Shown here in pieces: positions 26,505 to 34,917 of a stretch of DNA of 59,762 nucleotides. The DNA lies in NCBI GenBank assembly GCA_964546585.1, contig CAZJKE010000010.1, positions 1-59,762 of the forward strand, read 5' to 3'. The notes below the pieces were generated by a model. That model was not told where the DNA came from. It searched no databases and was given only the letters and a program-made list of their open reading frames with translations. Within the stretch, counting starts at the first letter, position 1. Each line of letters begins with the position of its first letter. The stretch comes from CAZJKE01 sp964546585 (GTDB lineage Bacteria > Planctomycetota > Phycisphaerae > Phycisphaerales > SM1A02). A program made the position numbers and the translations under genes.

Positions 26505-26879
26505 ATGACACAGAGAGTCGATCAGGTTGCAGCAACGCTCAAGCGAACTCTTCAGGATGTTCTTGCCCGCGGGTTGGCCGACCCCCGGGTACGGGGACTG
26601 ATTACCGTAACGCGGATCGATGTGACATCGGATCTTGCGGACGCGATCGTCTTCTGTACGGTCACGCCCGATGAGTTCGAGGAGCTCACCATGCATGGCG
26701 TGTCGTCCGCGAGTGGGTGGATTCGCCGCGAGGCGGCATCCCGCATGCGGCTGCGGCGGATGCCGCGGCTGCAGTTCAAGATCGACAAACAACTTCGGCG
26801 GCAGCAGGAGACGCTTGCGGCCATCAATGAGGCGTCCCGCTTGGATGAGGAGCGGGCAAGGGAGAAGACAGAGGAGTGA
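26505..26879 (+). CDS. rbfA: Ribosome-binding factor A
   Basis: This 124-residue KH-type protein helps 16S rRNA 5'-end processing and 30S maturation, especially in the cold. The N-terminus MTQRVDQVAATLKRTLQDVL, the DPRVRGLITVTRIDVTSDL strand-helix and the PRLQFKIDKQLRRQQE end match RbfA. The ATG at 26505, 11 bases after the infB stop, was chosen. An upstream in-frame start at 26403 would overlap infB by 90 bases. The order infB-rbfA is the widespread one. truB, often next, is replaced by an unrelated HhH gene. Confidence 0.93.
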   Translation: MTQRVDQVAATLKRTLQDVLARGLADPRVRGLITVTRIDVTSDLADAIVFCTVTPDEFEELTMHGVSSASGWIRREAASRMRLRRMPRLQFKIDKQLRRQQETLAAINEASRLDEERAREKTEE

Positions 26880-26883
26880 TCAG

Positions 26884-27552
26884 GTGAAGAACTCAGCTGC
26901 GTGCGCGAAGAAATTCAAGGCATTGATCAGGAAGCAGGCAGCTGCTGAAGCGACGCCCTGTGATGATGGGCCGACAGGGGAACTGATCTACTCCTCACTG
27001 CTCTGGAATGCGACATCGCGCCAGGCGGGCGCGGCATACAAGCGGATGCTGAGATCGGTGGTGGACTTCAACGACCTCCGCCACAACCACGCCGCCGAAA
27101 CAATCGACCTGCTCGGCGCGTCCTATCCGCTTGCCGCAGAACGGGCGAAGCGTCTTCGGGCCATGCTTCGATCAATCTACCTTCGGGAACATGATGTCAC
27201 GCTGGAAGTGCTTGCGACGCTGAGCAAGGCCGAGTGCAGGCAGTATCTTGAGACGCTCGCCGGGGTTTCCCCGTTCGTCGCCAATAGAGTCCTGGCGATC
27301 TGCTGCGATGTCGCAGCGATGCCGGTTGACGACCGTGCGAGGGAGTGCCTCATTGCAGCGGGCGCCGCTGACGAGTCAGTGAGCGTGCCGGACTTGGCGG
27401 TGTGGGTTACCAGGCAGGTCAAGGCCGCCGACATGGTGCCGACACTGGCCAAACTTCAGAAGTGGGTCGAAAGTCAGCCGAAACGCCGCCCGGTCCGGAA
27501 GAAGACGCCCAGCAGGAAAAAAGCCCCTGCCGGTCGCCGCCGCGCCTCGTGA
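26884..27552 (+). CDS. Endonuclease III-like helix-hairpin-helix protein, probably not an active lyase
   Basis: This 222-residue basic protein has a fold pattern like the HhH-GPD DNA glycosylases: DFNDLRHNHA, then a helix-hairpin-helix at about residues 125-137 (LAGVSPFVANRVL) and the MPVDDRARECL stretch where EndoIII has its catalytic Asp. The lysine that makes EndoIII an AP lyase (GxxK in the hairpin) is replaced by SPFV, and no C-terminal 4Fe-4S cysteine cluster exists. It ends in a Lys/Arg-rich tail (about 195-222), suited to nucleic-acid binding. The GTG start has GAGGAG ten bases before it. Lying between rbfA and a TPR gene, it may bind RNA or DNA without cleaving it. Function unknown. 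Confidence 0.75.
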   Translation: MKNSAACAKKFKALIRKQAAAEATPCDDGPTGELIYSSLLWNATSRQAGAAYKRMLRSVVDFNDLRHNHAAETIDLLGASYPLAAERAKRLRAMLRSIYLREHDVTLEVLATLSKAECRQYLETLAGVSPFVANRVLAICCDVAAMPVDDRARECLIAAGAADESVSVPDLAVWVTRQVKAADMVPTLAKLQKWVESQPKRRPVRKKTPSRKKAPAGRRRAS

Positions 27553-28946
27553 TCAGCGTTCCACTGGTCGTCCTACTTCTTGCCGCGTCAGGTCTGCAAG
27601 AGCGGCTGGAGTCGTATGCGGCCGATCGAAGCGCAGTACCAACCGGCGAAGTGCACGTTGAATCCGCCGCCGCGGCCGCGGCGTACATCATGGGTCGGGA
27701 TCTGGCCGCATCCGAGCGACACGAGGAAGCCATCGCCGCATTCAGACGAGCAGCAATGCTTGATGACAGTGCTGCGGCGCCGTTGGCGGGTATGGCCATA
27801 TCGCTCGCGGGGGTTGGCAGACGCGATGCCGCAATGAACGCTTGGCGTGAGGTGCTGGAGCGAGATCCATGGCATGCCGACGCGCTGCTGTTGGTCGGGC
27901 TTGATGAAGCCGCGGCGGAAAATTTCGCTTCTGCGGCGAAGCATCTGGCTGCCAATCGACTCCTCGATGGACAGAAGCCTGTTGATTCCCTCATGAGAGA
28001 TGCAGCATTGGTGGCGGCGCTGCGGAGACTGGGTGATGAGGCAACAGCGGACCTTCTTGCCGCTGAACTTCCAGCCGCGCGTGCGAAAACAGTGCAGGAT
28101 CTCGGAATGTCTGCGCCGCTACCGGCTTGGCGGGCCGTCCTACAGTCGCTTGTCAGTGTATTTGGGGCGGATGTGGCGGCGTCGCTTGCTGCCGAAGGAA
28201 CCGATGTCACACGCGGAGCTGTTCGAAGTGGGTTGCTCACGGCGCTTCCAGTTCTGGAATGTGCCGCTGGTGGCGACGGTTCGTTGACTGCGGTTACTTT
28301 TGCGCATGCTGCACAGCAGAACACGCTGTCGTTGATGCCGCAGTGGTTTCAGGAAACGACGCTTGCCGATGGCCTTTCGGTTGCAGCACAGTCGATGGGA
28401 ATGCTGGGCTGCGACGATGCAGCAATCCTGTTGTACGAGGAGTCGCTGCAATTGGACCCGTCGCAGGGGCTTGTCAGCAACAACCTTGCGTGGCTCTTGT
28501 TGCAGCGTGATGGTCCAACTGATCGTGCTGAGAAACTGGCGATGTTTGCATTCGATCAGGATCCTCAGGCCGCCCATGTCTTGGACACGCTTGGATGGCT
28601 CCGATTCAAACAAGGTCGCGCGGAAGAAAGTCTGGCTTTGCTTGTGGAGGCGGCGGGGCAGGCAGCGGAACCGAGTCCGGAAATCTTTGATCATCTCGGT
28701 GATGCTTTCCTTGCCGTTGGAGATACCGCGTCTGCCCGGTCGGCTTGGAGCAAGGCCAAATACATTCTCGACAACCCGGCCCATCGAACGGCCGCCATTG
28801 AGGGGATTCAATCGCTTGCGCATTCGATATGGGGCATGTCCGTGGTAACGCCGGAGGCGGTGTATGATCTCGAATTCGGGGATGTCCAGCGCCGGGTTGA
28901 CGAGAAACTCGCTTCCATTTGGACACAGGGAAAGGAAACGCACTGA
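27549..28946 (+). CDS. Exported TPR-repeat protein
   Basis: This 465-residue protein begins with a hydrophobic signal (VPLVVLLLAASG), so it is probably periplasmic or membrane-tethered. It has TPR units at both ends: about residues 38-110 (AAYIMGRDLAASERHEEAIAAFRRAAMLD) and about 290-420 (DAAILLYEESLQLDPSQGLVSNNLAWLLL and following). The middle is Ala-rich helical and lacks a clear repeat. TPR proteins are scaffolds, and the partner is unknown. The GTG start overlaps the HhH stop as GTGA, and yebC begins one base after its stop, so it is embedded in the nusA operon without an obvious link to translation. Confidence 0.8.
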   Translation: MISVPLVVLLLAASGLQERLESYAADRSAVPTGEVHVESAAAAAAYIMGRDLAASERHEEAIAAFRRAAMLDDSAAAPLAGMAISLAGVGRRDAAMNAWREVLERDPWHADALLLVGLDEAAAENFASAAKHLAANRLLDGQKPVDSLMRDAALVAALRRLGDEATADLLAAELPAARAKTVQDLGMSAPLPAWRAVLQSLVSVFGADVAASLAAEGTDVTRGAVRSGLLTALPVLECAAGGDGSLTAVTFAHAAQQNTLSLMPQWFQETTLADGLSVAAQSMGMLGCDDAAILLYEESLQLDPSQGLVSNNLAWLLLQRDGPTDRAEKLAMFAFDQDPQAAHVLDTLGWLRFKQGRAEESLALLVEAAGQAAEPSPEIFDHLGDAFLAVGDTASARSAWSKAKYILDNPAHRTAAIEGIQSLAHSIWGMSVVTPEAVYDLEFGDVQRRVDEKLASIWTQGKETH

Positions 28947-28947
28947 C

Positions 28948-29697
28948 ATGGCCGGTCACAGCAAATGGGCCAACATCAAGCACCGCAAGGCGCGGCAGGA
29001 TGCCGTCAAGGGCAAAGCATGGTCCAAGTGCAGCCGCGCGCTCATGGTTGCGGTGAAGAGCGGTGGCCCCGATCCTGAAATGAATCTGACACTTCGATAT
29101 GCGATCGACGATGCGAAGGCATGCAACATGCCGAAGGACACCATCGCGAAAGCCATCAAGAAGGCCAGTGGCGAGGGTGCGGATGGGGCAAGTTTCGAAG
29201 AAGTTCGCTATGAGGGCCGGATGTCCGGCGGTGTTGCGATCATCGTCGATGTCCTGACGGACAATGTGAATAGGACTGCGCCGGAGATGCGGAAGCTCTT
29301 CGAAAACCACGGAGGCAAGTTGACCAAGCCTGGCGAGGTTGCGTTTGGATTTTCCAGTACTGGCGTACTCCTGATCGAGAGGGACGCATGTGACGAGGAT
29401 CGGTTGATGGAGGTTGCGCTCGAAGCGGGTGTGGACGATATCGCCCAAGGTGAGTGCGGATGGGAGTTGACCTGCAACCCAAGTGATTTCCTTGGGCTGC
29501 GCTTCGCCATCGAAGAGTCTGGGATCGAAGTGGTTTCCGCAGAGGTCACGATGCTTCCCGGCGTGCCAGTGCCCTGTGATGCCGAGGCGGCCCGCAAGGT
29601 GCTTCGGCTGATCGACGAGATCGAGGAACACGACGACGTGCAGAAGGTCTATACCAACGCCGATATGCCGGAAGAGGTACTGGCAGAGGGTCCCTGA
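28948..29697 (+). CDS. yebC: YebC/PmpR-family protein
   Basis: This 249-residue protein of the YebC/TACO1 family is reported as a DNA-binding regulator in some bacteria and as a factor aiding translation of proline-rich stretches in others. The N-terminus MAGHSKWANIKHRKARQDA is diagnostic. TVDVLTDN-like and GxCExELxC-like elements appear as IIVDVLTDNVNRT and GECGWELTC. Length is normal. An upstream in-frame start at 28864 was rejected because it lies inside the TPR gene. The stop codon lies in GGGTCCCTGACACC, a degenerate relative of the stop-codon palindromes in this window. Confidence 0.95.
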   Translation: MAGHSKWANIKHRKARQDAVKGKAWSKCSRALMVAVKSGGPDPEMNLTLRYAIDDAKACNMPKDTIAKAIKKASGEGADGASFEEVRYEGRMSGGVAIIVDVLTDNVNRTAPEMRKLFENHGGKLTKPGEVAFGFSSTGVLLIERDACDEDRLMEVALEAGVDDIAQGECGWELTCNPSDFLGLRFAIEESGIEVVSAEVTMLPGVPVPCDAEAARKVLRLIDEIEEHDDVQKVYTNADMPEEVLAEGP

Positions 29698-29732
29698 CAC
29701 CTCGCGTGGTCGACGCCTTCTCCAACGTTGTG

Positions 29733-29738
29733 TAGCAT
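29733..29738 (+). promoter_or_regulatory. -10-like box before the lipoprotein gene
   Basis: TAGCAT ends 8 bases before the ATG at 29747, implying a transcript starting at or next to the start codon. A -35 match is not evident. It lies in the 49-base gap after yebC and would separate the lipoprotein gene from the nusA operon. Confidence 0.35.
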
Positions 29739-29746
29739 CGGACCTG

Positions 29747-30172
29747 ATGATGCGAGCGGTCCTCATCGGGATGTGTAGTGCAATAGTGTGCGGCTGCGCT
29801 GCGCCGAGCGCAACTTTCCCCGGCGAAGAGCGTGCAATCGTCTGGACGGCCATGGTCGCGGCGGCAGAATCCCCAGAGTACGAGGATCTTGAGTTGTCGC
29901 GGCGATGGATCGTGCGGGAGAACACCGTCTGGGCCAACCCGCAAGATGGTCGGATCGAGGTACACCGTCTGTTGCACCGCGTCAGGCGTCTTCCGATGCA
30001 GCCGGAGGTGAAAGAAGAGCGAGACTGGCTCTTCATAATCCGGATGTTTGCAGAGGAGGACGGCGTGCCACCGACGGCGGAATTCAGGAGCCGCAACGTC
30101 GCTCCCGTGCCGGCGCAGGTTCGTGAAGAGGCGAACCGCTACTTCGCAACAGTCCGCAGCCTGCTGCAGTGA
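29747..30172 (+). CDS. Small predicted lipoprotein
   Basis: This 141-residue protein starts with a 16-residue hydrophobic signal ending in VCGC, a credible lipobox with Cys at about residue 17. The mature part is charged with a Trp/Arg-rich core (RRWIVRENTVWANPQDGRIEVHRLLHRVRRLP) and a C-terminal helix. No family is recognised. Its pairing of short sheets with basic patches recalls the lipoprotein at 165-761 in general composition, but I see no alignable similarity. It stands alone between yebC and icd. Confidence 0.7.
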   Translation: MMRAVLIGMCSAIVCGCAAPSATFPGEERAIVWTAMVAAAESPEYEDLELSRRWIVRENTVWANPQDGRIEVHRLLHRVRRLPMQPEVKEERDWLFIIRMFAEEDGVPPTAEFRSRNVAPVPAQVREEANRYFATVRSLLQ

Positions 30173-30182
30173 CGAAGTCATG

Positions 30183-30188
30183 TACAAT
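30183..30188 (+). promoter_or_regulatory. Probable icd -10 box
   Basis: TACAAT at 30183-30188 lies 38 bases before the icd ATG, right after the stop of the lipoprotein gene. The -35 position holds no good TTGACA match. The box is identical to those before paaA (41835) and the SWIM gene (51794). Confidence 0.45.
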
Positions 30189-30226
30189 GGTCGATTCGTT
30201 CCACGAAACGACAGGAGACAGCGACC

Positions 30227-31474
30227 ATGCCCGAAGCCATCACCATGACCGATGCCGGCCTGCAAGTGCCGAGCGAACCGATCATCCCATTCATCGAGGG
30301 CGACGGAATCGGCCCCGACATCTGGGCGGCATCCGTTCGGGTATTCGATGCGGCGGTGGACAAGGCCTACACCGGCAATCGGAAGATTGCGTGGAAGGAA
30401 GTCCTGGCGGGTGAGAAGGCAAACGCAACCGTGGGCTCGTGGCTGCCGGACGAAACACTGGACGCCTTCCGCACCTATCTCGTTGGCATCAAAGGGCCGC
30501 TGACAACTCCGGTCGGCGGCGGCATGCGGTCGCTCAATGTTGCCCTGCGGCAGATTCTCGATCTGTATGTTTGCCTGCGTCCAATCCGCTGGTTTGAGGG
30601 CGTCCCAAGCCCGGTGAAGCACCCAGAGCGAACCGACATGGTGATCTTTCGCGAGAACAGCGAAGACATCTATGCCGGTATCGAGTTCGAACACGGCACG
30701 CCCGAGTGCGAGCAGTTCAAAGCGATGTTCAAGGAAAATTTCCCCAAGGCATGGGGAAAGATCCGCTTCCCTGACACCTCCGGCATTGGCATCAAGCCGA
30801 CATCTGAGGAGGGGACCGAGCGGTTGGTCAAGGCCGCTATCGACTACGCCATCGCGCATGAGCGACCGAGCGTGACGCTTGTCCACAAGGGCAACATCAT
30901 GAAGTACACGGAGGGGGCGTTTAGAGATTGGGGGTACGGCGTCGCGCGATCACACTATGGCGGCAACGATCTTGACGGCGGCCCGTGGCAGATCATCAAG
31001 ACGGACAATGGCCATGAAGTCATCATCAAGGATGTCATTGCTGATGCCTTCCTTCAGCAGATTCTCACCCGTCCCGCCGAGTACAGCGTCATCGCGACGA
31101 TGAACCTCAATGGCGACTATGTCAGCGATGCGCTAGCCGCTTGCGTGGGCGGCATCGGCATCGCGCCTGGCGCCAACATCAACTACGACACCGGACATGC
31201 GATCTTTGAGGCTACGCACGGTACCGCCCCCAAGTACGCGGGGCAGGACAAGGTGAATCCAGGTTCGGTGATCCTGAGTGGGGAGATGATGTTCCGCCAC
31301 CTGGGATGGGACGAAGCTGCCGATCTCATCATCAGCGGAATCTCCGGCGCTATTACGGCCGGGACGGTGACCTATGACTTCCATCGCCTCATGGACGGCG
31401 CCACGCTGCTGAAGTGTTCGGAGTTCGGCGACGCGATCATTGAGAACATGGGGGCAAGCGTCGCTGTAGGCTGA
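30227..31474 (+). CDS. icd: Isocitrate dehydrogenase (NADP-type)
   Basis: This 415-residue TCA-cycle enzyme converts isocitrate to 2-oxoglutarate and CO2. The dimeric prokaryotic type is shown by IEGDGIGPDIW, the substrate loop GGGMRSLNVALRQ with its phosphorylatable Ser, LRPIRWFEGVPSPVKHPE, the catalytic FRENSEDIYAGIE, LVHKGNIMKYTEGAFRDWGY, and the coenzyme loop GTAPKYAGQDKVNP. The Lys-Tyr in that loop is typical of NADP-specific enzymes. It probably forms its own transcription unit, with a TACAAT box 38 bases upstream. A few extra residues precede the conserved core at the N-terminus. Confidence 0.96.
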   Translation: MPEAITMTDAGLQVPSEPIIPFIEGDGIGPDIWAASVRVFDAAVDKAYTGNRKIAWKEVLAGEKANATVGSWLPDETLDAFRTYLVGIKGPLTTPVGGGMRSLNVALRQILDLYVCLRPIRWFEGVPSPVKHPERTDMVIFRENSEDIYAGIEFEHGTPECEQFKAMFKENFPKAWGKIRFPDTSGIGIKPTSEEGTERLVKAAIDYAIAHERPSVTLVHKGNIMKYTEGAFRDWGYGVARSHYGGNDLDGGPWQIIKTDNGHEVIIKDVIADAFLQQILTRPAEYSVIATMNLNGDYVSDALAACVGGIGIAPGANINYDTGHAIFEATHGTAPKYAGQDKVNPGSVILSGEMMFRHLGWDEAADLIISGISGAITAGTVTYDFHRLMDGATLLKCSEFGDAIIENMGASVAVG

Positions 31475-31490
31475 TACGCTGCGCGAGGAT

Positions 31491-33611
31491 ATGAACCTTC
31501 GCGCGAAACTTCTTCTTCTCCTTCTGAGTGTTTCGGTATTGCCGCTGGTGATCGCCGGATTGGCGGGGCTGGACGCGATGCGGGATCTCGGGGACGAACT
31601 GTCTGATGAGACGGCGGATGCACTTCTGGCCGATGCCAATCGCCGTCTAGGGGACCTGGCCGTCGAGTATGGCGATGTGCTTGCGCTATCGTTGGAACAA
31701 GTCGATGCGGCCGTGCGTGTACAGCAGGTTGTCGCATCGGCGGCGCTGTCTCAACCCCCTGTTGCAGGCATGGACCCGATCTACGCGACTGACTTTGACA
31801 ATCCAAACACTGCTCCTGGTAATCTCGTGACGCCACCGCAGTACGATTGTCGTCTGCGGGACGGTTCAACCGTGCCGTGTCCGGTGTCGTTCGAAGTGCA
31901 GGCAATAGTACTTCCGCCCGGCATGAACAGAGAGGATGGCAACGCCGACGCCAGACGACTGCAGCGATTGACGCCCTTCTACAGGGAGTTGATGAGCGAT
32001 CCCGGGCGACCGGCGCTCCGCTTGTTTACTGCCGCTGCCTCGGGTGTTCACAGTACATATCCGGGACACGGTGGAATGCCGGAGGGATTCGATCCGCGGA
32101 TGCGGCCGTGGTATACGCAGGCCGTGCGATGGACGGGGATTGTTCACACACCACCGATGGTGGACGCAAGCACTGGCCGCTACATGATCGCCTCGGCTGC
32201 GAAAATTGTGGATGCATCCGGTCGGGTGCTCGGCGTGACAGGCGCGGATGTTGCGCTGACTGACATTCTTCACGGGCTCCAACTGCCGGAGGCGTGGCGA
32301 ACCGACGCGACTGTTCGTGTTGTGGCACTCCCGGGTATTGGGGGAGGCGACGAACTGCTCCTCATTGCATCTGGCGACATGGTTGATGGCAGCAGTGACT
32401 GGTCCGAGCCGTTGGAGCCAGATTTTCTGACGGGGGACTCCACTTCGTTCCGCAAACTCGCACTTGGCGTCAAGGAAGGCCGGGCGGGCGTCGTCGATCT
32501 GGAACAGGGCGGTCGGGACGCGATGGTAGCGTTTGCGCCCATCGGCCAGTTCGGTGCGTCTGTACTGATCGAAGTGCCACACGATGTCATTGCTGCGCCC
32601 GCCATGCAGAAGCGATCCGTCATCCTTGGGAGGACGCAGGATCACCTGATGCTCAGCAGTGTCATTGCCGCGGCCGTCATGGTCATCGTGTTTCTGGTGG
32701 CCTTGCGTTCATCGAGAACGGTGACCCGTCCGATTCGGCAACTTGCTGCGGCGACCGAGCGCGTTTCAAAGGGCGATCTGGATGTGTCGGTACCCGTCCG
32801 CAGCAGCGATGAGATCGGGCAGCTCGCGAGGGACTTCAACGCCATGGTGCCACATTTGAAGGAGCGGATGACGCTGCGGCAGTCGCTGGAGGTTGCAAGA
32901 GAGATTCAGCAGTGTCTGTTGCCTGCAGCAGCGCCGACCCTGTCCGGTTGGGACATCACAGGGAGGAGCATGTACTGCGACGAGACTGGCGGTGACTATT
33001 TCGACTACATCGAACAGGAAGGCAATGCGGAGCGTCTGAGGGTGGTACTCGGTGATGTGACGGGCCACGGCATTGCATCGGCGCTCATGATGGCAACGGC
33101 GCGATCATTGTTGCGCGGTGGCGCGAAGTGTCCCGGGAGTCCCGCGGAGCGTCTTGGTGACATCAACGCTTCGATCGTGAAAGACACGCCGCTGGGATGG
33201 TTCATGACTTTTTTCTGTTTGGAAGTGTCCGCTGACTCAGGCACGCTACGGTGGATTTCCGCGGGCCATGATCCCGCGGTGATGGTCGCGCCGGGTGGAG
33301 AGATGACTCTGCTGGAAGGCACCGATGTTCCGCTTGGGATCGACGAGTCCTGGCAGTTTTCGGAGCAGGAGGGTGCGGAAGCGCCCGAGGGGGCGATCAT
33401 CGTCATCGGCACGGATGGAATCTGGGAGGCTCGCAACACTGAGGGCGACATGTATGGCCGCGAGCGGTTCATCGAGGTCATTCAAGACACGCTTGGGGGA
33501 ACTGCGGAGCAGACGATCGACGCGATCCTCGAATCTGTCATGGCCTTCTGCGACGGCGCCCCTCAACTGGACGACATCACGCTGGTTGCGGCAAAAAGAA
33601 GCGGTGCCTGA
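31491..33611 (+). CDS. Cache-HAMP-SpoIIE serine phosphatase (RsbU-like sensor)
   Basis: This 706-residue membrane sensor has an N-terminal helix (residues 7-25), a large extracytoplasmic double-Cache domain (about 30-375, with RPWYTQAVRWTGIVHTPPMVD), a second helix (about 385-405), a HAMP domain (VTRPIRQLAAATERVSKGDL), and a PP2C-type SpoIIE phosphatase (about 465-706). Metal-binding Asp residues are visible in DETGGDYFDY, LGDVTGHGIASALMM, IGTDGIWEA and QLDDITLV. Such enzymes dephosphorylate STAS-domain anti-anti-sigma factors when an external ligand binds. A STAS gene lies at 11683-12024, but a functional pair is only a guess. GAGG lies just before the ATG. The gene ends 2 bases before a long hairpin. 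Confidence 0.93.
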   Translation: MNLRAKLLLLLLSVSVLPLVIAGLAGLDAMRDLGDELSDETADALLADANRRLGDLAVEYGDVLALSLEQVDAAVRVQQVVASAALSQPPVAGMDPIYATDFDNPNTAPGNLVTPPQYDCRLRDGSTVPCPVSFEVQAIVLPPGMNREDGNADARRLQRLTPFYRELMSDPGRPALRLFTAAASGVHSTYPGHGGMPEGFDPRMRPWYTQAVRWTGIVHTPPMVDASTGRYMIASAAKIVDASGRVLGVTGADVALTDILHGLQLPEAWRTDATVRVVALPGIGGGDELLLIASGDMVDGSSDWSEPLEPDFLTGDSTSFRKLALGVKEGRAGVVDLEQGGRDAMVAFAPIGQFGASVLIEVPHDVIAAPAMQKRSVILGRTQDHLMLSSVIAAAVMVIVFLVALRSSRTVTRPIRQLAAATERVSKGDLDVSVPVRSSDEIGQLARDFNAMVPHLKERMTLRQSLEVAREIQQCLLPAAAPTLSGWDITGRSMYCDETGGDYFDYIEQEGNAERLRVVLGDVTGHGIASALMMATARSLLRGGAKCPGSPAERLGDINASIVKDTPLGWFMTFFCLEVSADSGTLRWISAGHDPAVMVAPGGEMTLLEGTDVPLGIDESWQFSEQEGAEAPEGAIIVIGTDGIWEARNTEGDMYGRERFIEVIQDTLGGTAEQTIDAILESVMAFCDGAPQLDDITLVAAKRSGA

Positions 33612-33613
33612 CA

Positions 33614-33658
33614 AACGGTGTCCGGTACCGGTACCTGGTACCAGTACCGGACGCCGTT
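33614..33658. terminator. Long bidirectional hairpin between convergent genes
   Basis: Arms AACGGTGTCCGGTAC (33614-33628) and GTACCGGACGCCGTT (33644-33658) pair over 15 bases with one G-U wobble. The 15-base loop carries two copies of GGTACC. A pyrimidine-rich tail (TTCTTTCT) follows on the plus strand. It lies in the 51-base gap between the phosphatase and xer stop codons and can terminate both. Its core GGTGTCCGGTAC is the same as in the palindrome after nnrE (7769). Confidence 0.8.
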
Positions 33659-33662
33659 CTTT

Positions 33663-34679
33663 CTATCCGGCTTCGGCACGCGGATGGGCCTGATCGTAGA
33701 CCTCACGCATGCGTTTGGTGGTCAGGTGCGTGTACACCTGCGTAGTGGACAGTGACTGGTGGCCGAGCAACTCCTGAACACTTCGCAGATCGGCACCATT
33801 GTCGAGCAGGTGGGTCGCGAAACTGTGTCGCAGGGTGTGCGGACTGATGCTCGGGTCGAGTCCGACCTGTTCGAGGTATGTGCTGACCTTCCGCCGCACA
33901 GAACGCGTCGAGAGTCGAGTGCCGTGTTTGTTGATGAACACGGGCTCGCCGGTCGCCGCACCAACACCGTTTGCCTCCAAGATGCCGAGATACTGTCCGA
34001 TGGCCGTCATGGCGTGCGAACCGAGTGGCACGATCCGTTCCTTGCGGCCCTTGCCGCGAATGATGATCGCCTGACCGGTCTCGTCGATGTCGTCGTAGTT
34101 GATGCCAACCAGTTCACTGACGCGGATACCGGTGGAGTAGAGCGTCTCGAGAATCGCTCGGTCCCGTGAGCCCAGCAGCGTTGTCTGATCAGGGGCCGAC
34201 AGGAGTTTTTCGACCTGCTCCACATCAATGGCCTTTGGAAGCCGCTTTTTCTGCCGCGGTGTGCGAATGAGTGTCATCGGGTTGGAATCGATGACGCCCT
34301 GCCGCTGCAGCCAGCGGTGATAACTCCGCAGTGTCGCGATCTTGCGAGCCATGGTGGCGGGGGAATAGTTGGACTCAGCGAGGTGCGCCAGGAATGCCCG
34401 AAGGAAGTCGGTATCGCCTTGCAGGATGAAATCCGTAACCGCGCTGGATCCGACTCTTCCAGCAACATCTGCCGCGGTGCCATTGGCCCTTGACCACGTC
34501 GTGGATTCGGATGTTGCATCAATGGAGATGTTGTTCTCCTCCGAGATCCACTCGATGTACTGCCGGAGGTCGACGCCGTAGCAGCGGGCGGTGTACTCGC
34601 TGAAATGACGCTCGTCGAGCAGATAGACGAGGAAGTCGTTGACGGCGGGAACTTGATGTTCGAGGTTCTTCTTTTTCAT
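33663..34679 (-). CDS. xerC: Tyrosine recombinase, XerC/XerD family
   Basis: This 338-residue site-specific recombinase probably resolves chromosome dimers at dif. All catalytic residues are visible: Arg in TGIRVSELVG, Lys in GKGRKERIV, HTLRHSFATHL with His and Arg, GHQSLSTT with the second His, and Tyr in YTHLT. The N-terminal core-binding domain contains an extra segment of about 35-40 residues after the first two helices (about residues 43-80), so the protein exceeds the usual 300. The ATG at 34679 gives MKKKNLEHQVPAV. Upstream codons were rejected because they overlap the next small gene. XerC versus XerD cannot be decided. Confidence 0.9.
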   Translation of the reverse strand: MKKKNLEHQVPAVNDFLVYLLDERHFSEYTARCYGVDLRQYIEWISEENNISIDATSESTTWSRANGTAADVAGRVGSSAVTDFILQGDTDFLRAFLAHLAESNYSPATMARKIATLRSYHRWLQRQGVIDSNPMTLIRTPRQKKRLPKAIDVEQVEKLLSAPDQTTLLGSRDRAILETLYSTGIRVSELVGINYDDIDETGQAIIIRGKGRKERIVPLGSHAMTAIGQYLGILEANGVGAATGEPVFINKHGTRLSTRSVRRKVSTYLEQVGLDPSISPHTLRHSFATHLLDNGADLRSVQELLGHQSLSTTQVYTHLTTKRMREVYDQAHPRAEAG

Positions 34680-34692
34680 CTTGATACTCGCT

Positions 34693-34917
34693 TCATGCTG
34701 CACTGGCGGTGATCCGGGACATCTCGTGGCACACCATGGCCGCATCGAACCAATCGAAGTCGACTTGCGGTGAGCGGGCGATCTCGGCAATGGCCTCAAC
34801 GGCGGATGCTTCGTCGCCCGGTTCCCACACGAATCGCCAACTGTGATCGCCTTTGACGAGGACGACTCTGTGGCACGCTGCAGGTCGGAACCGTGATGCT
34901 GACTGGTCTTCGGTCAT
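34693..34917 (-). CDS. Small conserved-looking protein upstream of xerC
   Basis: This 74-residue soluble protein is of unknown function. It has a strand-like start (CHRVVLVKGDHSWRFVWEPGDE) and a helical second half (ASAVEAIAEIARS, DFDWFDAAMVCHEM). It has no signal or membrane segment. It ends 13 bases before the xerC start on the same strand, so the two are likely one transcript. AGGA lies nine bases before the ATG. It may be a small partner or simply a neighbour. Coding is judged from start context, spacing and composition only. Confidence 0.6.
   Translation of the reverse strand: MTEDQSASRFRPAACHRVVLVKGDHSWRFVWEPGDEASAVEAIAEIARSPQVDFDWFDAAMVCHEMSRITASAA

Noticed and set aside
28606..30886. 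Long minus-strand open frames (496 and 446 codons) opposite the TPR gene, yebC and icd
   Set aside because: They overlap each other and three clear genes on the other strand and have no recognisable motif.
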